Shown here: positions 1 to 5,502 of the stretch, piece by piece
Position numbering within the stretch: the first letter of the stretch is position 1
How the letters are laid out: every line of letters starts with the position of its first letter
DNA from: Nitrososphaerota archaeon
Lineage (GTDB): Archaea > Thermoproteota > EX4484-205 > JAAOZO01
Direction: 5' to 3'
Length of the DNA: 7,584 nucleotides
Assembly: GCA_011605715.1 (NCBI GenBank)
Contig: JAAOZO010000169.1
Location: 1 to 7,584, forward strand
The notes under the pieces: model-generated
The model's input: the letters and a program-made list of their open reading frames with translations, nothing else
Database searches by the model: none
Told to the model about the DNA's origin: nothing
Made by a program: the position numbers and the translations under genes

Positions 1-530
1 ACGACTGCGTCTAGAAGTACTCCTGTTGAAAGTTCAAACAAAGTTCCAAGTGGTGCAAGAGGTTCATGGATTCCTAAGAGTTGCCTAGAGAAGTAGTCAT
101 CATCACTTGCCTTTGCTACTCTTCCTGGTACAACCACTTTAACATCAGACAACTCTCCAAGCCTTGAATTTGGGTAAGAGGTTAGTGATATCACTTTTGC
201 TCCTATTCTCTTTGCAACGCTAGCTGCGCTAACTGTAAAAGTTGTTTCTCCTGAGCCAGAAACAGCCAACAGAACATCTCCGCTCTTTAAGGATGGAGTT
301 ATTGTTTCTCCTATTACGAAGACATTAAATCCTAAGTGCATAAGTCTCATAGCAAAACTCTTCGCAACAAGGCCACTCCTTCCTGCTCCTACAACACCTA
401 TTATTTTCTTGTTTTTGTATGCTTCAATAAGTATTTTTACAAACTCCTCCAGCTGCTCTTCTTGAACACCGCTTTCAATGTTTTCATTTATTTTTCTTAG
501 AAGATACTTTGCTATTTCTTTAGCATCCAT
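1..530 (-). CDS. hxlB: 6-phospho-3-hexuloisomerase (SIS domain), 3' end cut by window edge
   Basis: Family role: cytosolic enzyme interconverting D-arabino-hex-3-ulose 6-phosphate and fructose 6-phosphate. In archaea it usually works with hexulose-phosphate synthase, in reverse, to make ribulose 5-phosphate. Seen: I translated an open frame of 176 full codons plus two bases running off the left edge. Residues 48-53 read GAGRSG, followed by an LVAK..AMRLMHLG segment. SGSGET is at 91-96, LTS at 116-118, and EPLAPLGTLFE at 156-166; together these mark the PHI branch of the SIS fold rather than a general sugar isomerase. The family is about 180-200 residues, so only the C-terminal 20-30 residues should be missing. 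The ATG is fixed by an in-frame TAG two codons upstream, and a TATA-like box sits at leaderless distance. It follows ecfT by 64 bases but has its own promoter, so it is probably a separate transcript. No synthase partner (hxlA) is in view. Confidence 0.9.
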   Translation of the reverse strand, partial: MDAKEIAKYLLRKINENIESGVQEEQLEEFVKILIEAYKNKKIIGVVGAGRSGLVAKSFAMRLMHLGFNVFVIGETITPSLKSGDVLLAVSGSGETTFTVSAASVAKRIGAKVISLTSYPNSRLGELSDVKVVVPGRVAKASDDDYFSRQLLGIHEPLAPLGTLFELSTGVLLDAV

Positions 531-550
531 GAACTACCTATGCTAAACAC

Positions 551-565
551 CTTTTTAAATTTATT
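551..565 (-). promoter_or_regulatory. hxlB promoter: TATA-like box at leaderless distance
   Basis: On the minus strand the sequence reads ATAAATTTAAAAAG. The TTTAAAAA core is centred about 25-26 bases upstream of the hxlB ATG, and a purine-rich BRE-like stretch lies upstream of it. Known archaeal promoters place TATA about 26 bases before the transcription start, so the start would coincide with the ATG, giving a leaderless mRNA. An AGGT close to the ATG is at best a weak Shine-Dalgarno. Confidence 0.6.
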
Positions 566-594
566 TTTCTTCATTTCGCAGTAAAATCTTAGTT

Positions 595-1335
595 CTAAAC
601 TAAAGGATAGTAAAGTCTATGCAAAACTATGATTGCAATTGTTAGTAAGAAGAAAGCTAAAAATATGTAATCGTTGGTAGTAAGCTTTAGCTCCTTCCAA
701 TGACTTCTTTTTTCTTTAAACCCATAACCTCTTAACTCTAAGGCATCAGAAATTTCATATGTTCTTCTTATAACTTCAACAAACAATGGAATAAGTATAG
801 GAAGAAAAGCTTTCGTTCTTTCGAGTAAGTTCCCTTTTTCTAAATTTAAGCCTCTAACTCTTTGGGCATCGTATACATCTTGGAATTCGTTTGCAATTAC
901 TGGAATGAATCGCATTGAAAGCGTGAATGCGAGAGAAAAATCTGAGGGAACACCCATTTGTTCAAGTGCTCTTCCAAGATCTTCAGGAGAAGTTGTGTAG
1001 AAGAACCACGAAGTTGCCGAGGTTATCAAGATAAAGCGAGCCGAAAAAATTATAGCTTGAATTAGACTTTGTGTAGTTAAGTACTGACTCACTGCAATTA
1101 GGAGTATGAAAAACGTTAATGCTTTAAGAGATCTAAGCCAAAGTTTCATAGACTTGCTCAGTGCTAGAATTATAATTTGAATTACCGTTAGAAATGCAAT
1201 TTCAATTGGATCCAAAGTTATTATACCAATGATTGCAACTCCTACTGAGACAAACAACTTAACTCTAGGATCTAAGGCATGTATGGTTGTTTCCTTTCTT
1301 GAAAATTGGTACGCTTTTACGAAATTCATTGCCAT
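595..1335 (-). CDS. ecfT: ECF transporter transmembrane component EcfT (CbiQ family)
   Basis: The T component of an energy-coupling-factor importer: the membrane protein that couples the two EcfA ATPases to a substrate-binding S component taking up a vitamin or metal. Seen: 246 residues, normal for EcfT. LDPRVKL at 21-27 is the typical N-terminal motif. Hydrophobic segments lie roughly at 27-40, 45-60, 71-86, 91-113 and 222-242. Two C-terminal coupling motifs, AQRVRG (157-162) and ALELRGYG (198-205), carry the conserved Arg-Gly pairs (R161-G162, R202-G203) known to dock into the ATPase grooves. The first ATG (1335) is preferred over a second two codons on, because GGAGG near the end of ecfA1 lies 13 bases from it and 19 from the second. 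It begins two bases after the ecfA1 stop, so the two are cotranscribed. The substrate cannot be told from EcfT. Confidence 0.92.
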   Translation of the reverse strand: MAMNFVKAYQFSRKETTIHALDPRVKLFVSVGVAIIGIITLDPIEIAFLTVIQIIILALSKSMKLWLRSLKALTFFILLIAVSQYLTTQSLIQAIIFSARFILITSATSWFFYTTSPEDLGRALEQMGVPSDFSLAFTLSMRFIPVIANEFQDVYDAQRVRGLNLEKGNLLERTKAFLPILIPLFVEVIRRTYEISDALELRGYGFKEKRSHWKELKLTTNDYIFLAFFLLTIAIIVLHRLYYPLV

Positions 1336-1337
1336 GC

Positions 1338-2165
1338 TTACATTAACCCCTCCGTTAGTTCTTCCAAGATTTTTACTACTTTTTGAAAGTCCACATTGCT
1401 CTGAGAAATGACTCTTGATATTAGGCTCGACGTGAACGTATGAGCTAGAATACCTTTAGAAAAAATTTCCTCTTCTCTAAGCAAACTTACTACGTCACCA
1501 CTCCATACAAGTTTTCCTTCGTTTATTACTGCTGCCTTATTCGCTATTCTTAGTCCAAAGTCAATATCATGTGTAGCAACTACTAGCGACTTATTTCTTG
1601 TTTCTAAGAATCCTCTTATGATGCTTATCATCAAGTTCCTGTATTGAAAGTCGAGACCTGCTGTAGGTTCGTCAACTATTAAAACTTCTGGATCCAATAT
1701 TATGATACTTGCTATAGATAGTCTTCTTTTTTCGCCGCCGCTCAAATCAAACGGACTTTTATCAAGGTACTCAAACAACCCAAATTTTTTCGCCACTTCT
1801 TCAACCTTCTTTTTTATTTCTTCTTCTCTTAGTCCTCGATTCTTTAATCCAAATGAAAGCTCTTCTCTTACAGTTTCAGCAAAGAATTGTTTCTCAGGGT
1901 TTTGAAATATCATACTTACCTTTTTTGAAATTTCAAAGACACTTGCTTTGCTGGTGTCGGCGTCGTCGATCCTAATTTTTCCTTTCGTTGGCTTTAGTAA
2001 CCCCATAATTAACTTCAGTAAAGTTGTCTTACCAGAGCCGTTTGGCCCCAAAAGTAGTACTGAATCACCAGGTAAAATAGAATAGCTTACGTCCTTCAAC
2101 ACAAAGTTGTTCTTCTTATCTTGTTCGTACGAGAAGCTAACGTCTTCTATTGAGATCTTAGCCAT
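1338..2165 (-). CDS. ecfA1: ECF transporter ATPase EcfA (first, canonical NBD)
   Basis: Cytoplasmic ABC ATPase of the ECF module; family knowledge has two EcfA subunits binding one EcfT. Seen, numbered from the ATG at 2165 (275 residues): Walker A GPNGSGKT (40-47), Q-loop FQNPEKQFF with Q88, signature LSGGE (141-145), Walker B VLIVDE ending at E166, D-loop AGLD, and switch His199 in ATHD. All nucleotide-site residues are present. Start choice: an in-frame GTG at 2177 overlaps the ecfA2 stop (GTGA), but that GTG is part of AGGTGA, a Shine-Dalgarno 8 bases from the ATG at 2165. Residues after this ATG (MAKISIEDVSF) match the usual start of the fold. I therefore call 2165, with 2177 as the alternative. 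It is translationally coupled to ecfA2. The labels A1 and A2 are given by order here and not by tested subfamily. Confidence 0.9.
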   Translation of the reverse strand: MAKISIEDVSFSYEQDKKNNFVLKDVSYSILPGDSVLLLGPNGSGKTTLLKLIMGLLKPTKGKIRIDDADTSKASVFEISKKVSMIFQNPEKQFFAETVREELSFGLKNRGLREEEIKKKVEEVAKKFGLFEYLDKSPFDLSGGEKRRLSIASIIILDPEVLIVDEPTAGLDFQYRNLMISIIRGFLETRNKSLVVATHDIDFGLRIANKAAVINEGKLVWSGDVVSLLREEEIFSKGILAHTFTSSLISRVISQSNVDFQKVVKILEELTEGLM

Positions 2166-2173
2166 AGGGCTAT

Positions 2174-2179
2174 TCACCT
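2174..2179 (-). promoter_or_regulatory. Ribosome binding site that decides the ecfA1 start
   Basis: AGGTGA on the minus strand, 8 bases before the ATG at 2165. It contains the alternative GTG and the ecfA2 TGA stop, so the GTG is better read as part of the ribosome binding site than as the start. Confidence 0.6.
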
Positions 2180-3043
2180 GTCGTTAATTATTTTTTCAAA
2201 AAGCATTTTGTAGTCGTCAACTTGATAGTCATAAAGCTTTTTTCCGTCATAAGTTTCTCCTAGAGTCCTTATTATTAAGAGTTGGAGCGGTATATTTATT
2301 GGGATTTTATTCCTTATACAAAAGTTCATAACGACATCAGGTTCATCATCAATTAAAATTTTTCCTTCATTCATAACTACAATTCTACTTAAAAATTTGA
2401 AGAATAAATCTATCTTTTGTTCTATTAAAATGATTGTCAAGTTTAGCTCCCTTTTTAACTCGTTCAAAAAGTAAGCGAATTTGATCGCTGATAATGTATC
2501 TAAATAAGAAGTTGGTTCATCAAGTATTAGAATTTTTGGTTTCATTGCCAGGACAGCTGCTATTGCTACTTTCTGCTGAAGGCCTCCAGATAGCTCAAAA
2601 GGTGCTTTATGTCTTTCTTTTTGAAGGTCTACAACACTTAAGCTCCATTCTACTCTTTCCTTTATTTCTTTTCTTTCAAGACCAAGATTTTCTGGTCCAA
2701 AGGCAATGTCATCTTCAACTGTAAGCGCAAACAACTGATTTTCAGGATTTTGAAGAACCAATCCAACGTTTTGAGCAATTTCATAGATCTTATTTCTTCT
2801 AGGATCAAAACTCATTATTGAGATTTCTCCGCTAAGATCACCGGGGTAGCTGTTTGGTATCAGTCCTGTAAGTATCCTTGCTAGCGTTGATTTACCACTG
2901 CCCGAAGGTCCAGTAATTAGAACAAACTCTCCTTCTTTTACATCAAAGTTTATAGTATCTAGTACGTTTTTCTCAGCATTTTTATACTTAAAACTTAGGT
3001 TCCTTATTCTTATTATCGTTTTTCTACTTTCTTCAGTACTCAT
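2174..3043 (-). CDS. ecfA2: ECF transporter ATPase EcfA (second NBD, altered switch and signature)
   Basis: Second ABC ATPase of the ECF module and first gene of its operon (289 residues). Seen: Walker A GPSGSGKS (45-52), Q-loop LQNPENQLF with Q98, signature LSGGL (151-155), Walker B ILILDE ending at E176, and DEPTSYLD D-loop. The segment LIEQKID (206-212) stands where relatives have an EH(R/K) or TH(D) switch; ungapped comparison with the sister ATPase puts Q209 at the switch histidine. The fifth signature position is Leu instead of Gln or Glu. Walker A and the Walker B glutamate are intact, so this is a biased rather than a dead ATPase (inference). The ATG at 3043 is preceded by an A-rich stretch without a Shine-Dalgarno, which fits a short-leader or leaderless first gene. 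Its stop overlaps the ecfA1 ribosome binding site. Confidence 0.9.
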   Translation of the reverse strand: MSTEESRKTIIRIRNLSFKYKNAEKNVLDTINFDVKEGEFVLITGPSGSGKSTLARILTGLIPNSYPGDLSGEISIMSFDPRRNKIYEIAQNVGLVLQNPENQLFALTVEDDIAFGPENLGLERKEIKERVEWSLSVVDLQKERHKAPFELSGGLQQKVAIAAVLAMKPKILILDEPTSYLDTLSAIKFAYFLNELKRELNLTIILIEQKIDLFFKFLSRIVVMNEGKILIDDEPDVVMNFCIRNKIPINIPLQLLIIRTLGETYDGKKLYDYQVDDYKMLFEKIINDR

Positions 3044-3081
3044 TTTTTTCTTTTATTCTCTCGCGTGAGATCTTCTTGCTT

Positions 3082-3105
3082 GGTTTTATTTCTTACGTTA
3101 AATTT
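3082..3105 (-). promoter_or_regulatory. Probable promoter of the ecfA2-ecfA1-ecfT operon
   Basis: Two TATA-like runs on the minus strand, AATTTAACG (3105-3097) and GAAATAAAACC (3092-3082). They would place transcription starts near 3075 or 3060, leaving leaders of about 30 or 17 bases before the ecfA2 ATG at 3043. I cannot choose between them. A perfect palindrome lies immediately upstream. Confidence 0.4.
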
Positions 3106-3116
3106 CTTTAAAGAAA
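3103..3116. repeat. Perfect 14-bp palindrome TTTCTTTAAAGAAA
   Basis: Each half is the exact reverse complement of the other. It lies directly upstream of the ECF operon TATA candidates, where archaeal regulators often bind. Its CTTTAAAG core is also centred about 24 bases before a plus-strand ATG at 3133, so it could act as a TATA box in that direction. A near copy lies at 6208-6221 in the rrp4 promoter. Confidence 0.5.
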
Positions 3117-3132
3117 GAATCCGCAAAGAGCA

Positions 3133-3198
3133 ATGCAAAAAGAGTCCAAATTTTTAGGAAAGTTTACGCCTGTAGAAGAAGTACGGCAGAGGCTTTAA
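3133..3198 (+). CDS. Possible leaderless 21-codon small ORF (unrecognised)
   Basis: On the plus strand an ATG at 3133 opens a 21-codon frame ending in TAA at 3196. The peptide starts MQKESKFLGKF and ends TPVEEVRQRL; it is charged and looks protein-like, but I recognise no family. In its favour: the CTTTAAAG box is centred about 24 bases upstream, right for leaderless transcription, and the plus strand is purine-rich here, unlike the plus strand of the flanking minus-strand genes. The stop codon lies in the bulge of the hairpin that follows. Against it: 21 codons can stay open by chance and there is no Shine-Dalgarno. It could be a leader peptide of the structured RNA, the decayed start of a lost gene, or nothing. 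Confidence 0.25.
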   Translation: MQKESKFLGKFTPVEEVRQRL

Positions 3199-3293
3199 TG
3201 CGTTAGCATAGCTTTAGGCTCATAGACGAGGAGCTATGAACCCCGACATCAGGTGATACTAAAACGAAAAGCCCTAGCTTATGCTAAAGCCTC
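3189..3293. ncRNA. Long imperfect hairpin with 8-base bulge: probable structured RNA, strand uncertain
   Basis: Seen: GAGGCTT (3189-3195) and TAGCATA (3204-3210) pair without mismatch to the continuous 14-base arm TATGCTAAAGCCTC (3280-3293), leaving 3196-3203 (TAATGCGT) as a one-sided bulge. Pairing continues inward through GC (3211-3212) with GC (3277-3278) and TAGGC (3215-3219) with GCC(C)TA (3271-3276). A second hairpin inside has the stem TCATAG/CTATGA (3220-3225, 3234-3239). GC content of about 48% exceeds the AT-rich surroundings. On the plus strand, a TATA-like AAATTTTTAGG near 3148-3158 would start transcription near 3179, and TTTT follows the stem. On the minus strand it would be a prefoldin 3' region or an ECF leader. 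I could not match it to tRNA, SRP RNA, RNase P RNA, C/D or H/ACA RNA, or a known riboswitch. Confidence 0.5.
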
Positions 3294-3311
3294 CCTTTTA
3301 AGATAGCTAGC

Positions 3312-3644
3312 TCATCTTATTGTCTCTCTTATTTCATTTTCTAGCTCTTTGGCTTTTTCTTCTAGTTTTTCAAGTTGCTTCTGTAAACCAGACTGTCTCA
3401 ACTTTAAGAATTCTTGTCTTTCTTTTAACTCTGTTAGGATTGCATCTTTCTCTCTCTTTATCATTATTTTTCCCAGGAATTGGTAAACTTCTTTTTGTTC
3501 CTCCGAAGTTAAGGCTTCAATTGCCCTTTCTAGCTCTTCAAGTTCGTTTTTTATCCTCTCTATCTGAATCCTAAAGCTTTCTATTTTTTCTTGCATGTCT
3601 TGTAGCCTTAGAAGCTTGTCTTGAGCTTGTTCTGGGGTACTCAT
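3312..3644 (-). CDS. pfdB: Prefoldin subunit beta
   Basis: Beta subunit of prefoldin (GimC), the jellyfish-shaped hexamer of two alpha and four beta chains that captures unfolded proteins in the cytosol and hands them to the group II chaperonin. Seen: 110 residues, the usual beta length (alpha subunits are longer). The chain is almost wholly helical and rich in Glu, Lys and Leu, with two coiled-coil arms (about 3-48 and 68-110). They flank the short segment EEQKEVYQFLGKIMIKREKD (48-67), which corresponds to the beta-hairpin region with its conserved VYxxxGxIxIK pattern. The ATG at 3644 has GAGAGGA nearby and a good TATA box at leaderless distance, so it can be expressed apart from the exosome operon 60 bases upstream. 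Prefoldin beta next to the exosome/eL43 cluster is a familiar crenarchaeal arrangement. Confidence 0.9.
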   Translation of the reverse strand: MSTPEQAQDKLLRLQDMQEKIESFRIQIERIKNELEELERAIEALTSEEQKEVYQFLGKIMIKREKDAILTELKERQEFLKLRQSGLQKQLEKLEEKAKELENEIRETIR

Positions 3645-3670
3645 TACGTTTTCCTCTCTATAGAAAAAGA

Positions 3671-3678
3671 GTTTATAA
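3671..3678 (-). promoter_or_regulatory. pfdB promoter: TATA box TTATAAAC
   Basis: TTATAAAC on the minus strand, centred about 30 bases before the pfdB ATG at 3644. This predicts a start near 3648 and a leader of only a few bases. If so, GAGAGGA at about 3650-3656 would lie outside this transcript and serve only read-through mRNA from eL43. The 12-base palindrome TTTAATATTAAA just upstream lies in the gap after the eL43 stop. Confidence 0.55.
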
Positions 3679-3704
3679 GTTTAATATTAAAACTATATTT
3701 TTTC

Positions 3705-3950
3705 CTATGCTACTTTGGAAATTCTGAAAGTTGCCCTTCCTGTTTTAGTAAAAGGTTCGTAGGCGCCTCCTGCAAACTTGTAGCCGCACTTTCTGCACTG
3801 CCAAATGCCCACACTAACTCTTTTCAAAACTCCTGTTTGGCACTTTGGGCAATAGTATTTTGCCCTCCTTCTAAGAATAACTTCTGCATACCTTCTCCTT
3901 AAAGTAAATCCATACTTAGCTCCCAGCATTCCCGATATTTTCTTGGTCAT
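3705..3950 (-). CDS. rpl37ae: 50S ribosomal protein L37Ae (eL43), zinc-ribbon
   Basis: Small zinc-binding protein of the archaeal and eukaryotic large ribosomal subunit, contacting 23S rRNA. Seen: 81 residues with a basic N-terminus (GAKYGFTLRRRYAEVILRRR, 10-29), then CPKC (C34, C37) and CRKC (C52, C55) making one four-cysteine zinc site. The family segment GIWQCRKCGYKFAGGAY (48-64) is present. The first ATG (3950) aligns with relatives; a second Met at residue 8 would remove part of the conserved N-terminus. GGGAGGA ends 10 bases upstream, inside the rrp42 coding sequence, which the gene overlaps by 35 bases. This implies coupled translation as last gene of the exosome operon. Confidence 0.95.
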   Translation of the reverse strand: MTKKISGMLGAKYGFTLRRRYAEVILRRRAKYYCPKCQTGVLKRVSVGIWQCRKCGYKFAGGAYEPFTKTGRATFRISKVA

Positions 3951-4770
3951 TTCCTTTCTGTCCTCCCAACATAAGACTACTTATTTCTTTCGCTTTCTTC
4001 CATCCAAGTTCCATCATTTCAATTACTTGCGCAGGTGAAATTAAGCCCTGTTCATTCTTCATAACTGCGCATATATTTCCAGTCTGCGTATAAGTAAAAG
4101 TTAGAAAAGTATCACAGGTTTGTTCTTCTTCTAAGTTTGGATCCACAAAATATTTATTATTTATTATTCCAAAGGTTACGGAAATTGGAAAATCGTTTAG
4201 TTTTAGATTTTCAACGTTTTCAGTTTCCGTAAGCTTTCCATTTTCGTCTACTTCATACTTTCTAATTTTTGTATTTTCTAGAGCTTTTGCAGCTGCAAGA
4301 ACTGATGCATCTATTAAGTTTCCTCCATAATCCAGTACATATACGTCTACGTAAACTACGTAGCAAACCTTTCCAGGAACTATTACTAACGACTTTAGGT
4401 CGACCATGTTCGATTCTCTTATGCTTCTGTCAACATATCTTGCCAAAGCTATTGCTCTCTCATCAGGTGGTCCCGGCTCAAAAGTTTGCGAGGCTAGGGG
4501 AAGAAGTTCTGCGTTAACAACCAAAACTCCTTGGTCCGGAGTATCTCCAAAAGGTTGTCCTAGTTCAACCTTTACTCCAACGAGAACCATGGTTTCACCT
4601 AAGCTAAGTAGTGCTGATCCATCTGCTTTTTCAATTATCCCTGTTTGGTAGCTTATTTTTCTGTATTCGTCTAACTTCCTTTTATCTATCCTTACTCCAT
4701 TAGATAGTAACTCAAGCATCTCTTTTTGAAGAATTTTTGATACAACAGGTTTTTCTCTTGTTATGGACAA
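3916..4770 (-). CDS. rrp42: Exosome complex component Rrp42 (non-catalytic RNase PH subunit)
   Basis: Structural partner of Rrp41: three Rrp41-Rrp42 dimers form the RNase PH hexameric ring of the archaeal exosome, and Rrp42 helps shape the RNA path without catalysing. Seen: 284 residues with the RNase PH fold, including GVRIDKRKLDEYR (25-37), ADGSALLSLGETMVLVGVK (49-67), EPGPPDERAIALARYVDRSIR (98-118), and DPNLEEE..CDTFLT (210-224) of the Rrp42/Rrp45 type. The phosphate-binding GTR and paired catalytic Asp residues of Rrp41 are absent, as expected. The start is TTG at 4770, directly after the rrp41 TAG. GAGGTGA 8 bases upstream supports it, and the next Met is residue 18, inside the conserved N-terminal helix. 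The 3' end overlaps eL43. Confidence 0.95.
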   Translation of the reverse strand: MSITREKPVVSKILQKEMLELLSNGVRIDKRKLDEYRKISYQTGIIEKADGSALLSLGETMVLVGVKVELGQPFGDTPDQGVLVVNAELLPLASQTFEPGPPDERAIALARYVDRSIRESNMVDLKSLVIVPGKVCYVVYVDVYVLDYGGNLIDASVLAAAKALENTKIRKYEVDENGKLTETENVENLKLNDFPISVTFGIINNKYFVDPNLEEEQTCDTFLTFTYTQTGNICAVMKNEQGLISPAQVIEMMELGWKKAKEISSLMLGGQKGNDQENIGNAGS

Positions 4771-5502
4771 CTACTTTTTCACCTCTTCTCTCTTAATGTA
4801 CTTTGTCTTTAACGCATTTACTTGCAGTTGGTAAACTTTCATCGCGCTATTTATTGCTTTTGAAAGTGCTTGCTTAAATTCTTCTTGAGTCATTAATCCA
4901 TCCATTTGTAGCAATGATATCTTATTTAATGTAGGAATATATGCAACAGGCATATCTGCCTCTCCTTCTTTATCTTCAATATCATTTAGATCGCAAACAA
5001 TTTTTCCGTCTGCTTTTCCTACAGCGCAACCTGCAGTTATTCCTCTCATTGGAATCCCAGCATCTGCAAGGGCTAATGCTGCTGCAGTAACTCCTGCTAC
5101 TCTAGTTCCGGCATCTGCCTGTAGTACTTCAACAAATATGTCTATTACTGTTCTTGGAAATAACTCTGTCAACACTACAGATTCTAGAGCATTTCTAATC
5201 ACCATTGAAAGCTCAATTTCTCTTCTGGTTGGTGCTGGTGATTTTCTTTCTTCAGTTGAAAAGGGGGCCATTCTGTACCTCACTCTTAGTATTGCTCTAT
5301 CTGGAAGCTCTGTGTGCTTTGGGTGAACTTCACTAGGCCCAAAAACTGCGGCTAAGATTTTATTTTTTCCCTGTTCGTACAAAACCGAACCGTTCGCGTG
5401 CGTTAAGTAACCTAAAGTTATCTTTATTGGTCTAAGGTCGTCTACTCCTCTTCCATCTGTTCTTATACCTTGTTCATTGATCAGTTGCCTTTTCGTGCTC
5501 AT
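4771..5502 (-). CDS. rrp41: Exosome complex component Rrp41 (catalytic RNase PH subunit)
   Basis: Active subunit of the archaeal exosome: phosphorolytic 3'-5' RNA degradation, and the reverse addition of heteropolymeric tails from NDPs. Seen, numbered from the ATG at 5502 (243 residues): RTDGRG.DDLRPI near the N-terminus, TRREIELSMVIR with the arginine pair at R93-R94, and DAGTR (130-134) for phosphate binding. LNDIEDKEGEADMPVAYI carries D177 and D183, whose six-residue spacing matches the catalytic Asp pair of characterised crenarchaeal Rrp41. The site looks intact. Start choice: the first ATG (5511) directly touches GGAGG with no spacer, while the ATG three codons later has that GGAGG 9 bases upstream. 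I prefer 5502, with 5511 as the alternative. Overlaps the rrp4 3' end and abuts rrp42. Confidence 0.95.
   Translation of the reverse strand: MSTKRQLINEQGIRTDGRGVDDLRPIKITLGYLTHANGSVLYEQGKNKILAAVFGPSEVHPKHTELPDRAILRVRYRMAPFSTEERKSPAPTRREIELSMVIRNALESVVLTELFPRTVIDIFVEVLQADAGTRVAGVTAAALALADAGIPMRGITAGCAVGKADGKIVCDLNDIEDKEGEADMPVAYIPTLNKISLLQMDGLMTQEEFKQALSKAINSAMKVYQLQVNALKTKYIKREEVKK
4779..4785 (-). promoter_or_regulatory. Ribosome binding site supporting the TTG start of rrp42
   Basis: GAGGTGA on the minus strand inside the last codons of rrp41, 8 bases before the TTG at 4770. It complements the archaeal 16S rRNA tail well and makes the rare start codon believable. Confidence 0.7.

Noticed and set aside
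3225..3250. tRNA T-arm on the minus strand (GGGGTTCATAGCTCC)
   Set aside because: The loop has T where A58 is required, and there is no acceptor stem or anticodon arm around it. GGGTTCGAGC near 7467-7476 fails in the same way.
3189..3293. TPP riboswitch or other known vitamin riboswitch ahead of the ECF operon
   Set aside because: The minus strand has ACCTGATGTCGGGGTTCAT, faintly like the TPP 3' half, but the CTGAGA element and matching closing helix are missing, and no other known riboswitch core is recognisable.
3148..3300. RNase P RNA
   Set aside because: TTAGGAAAGTTTACGCC recalls the GAGGAAAGTCC core, but the pairing partner with ACAGA and the rest of the conserved 3' core are absent.
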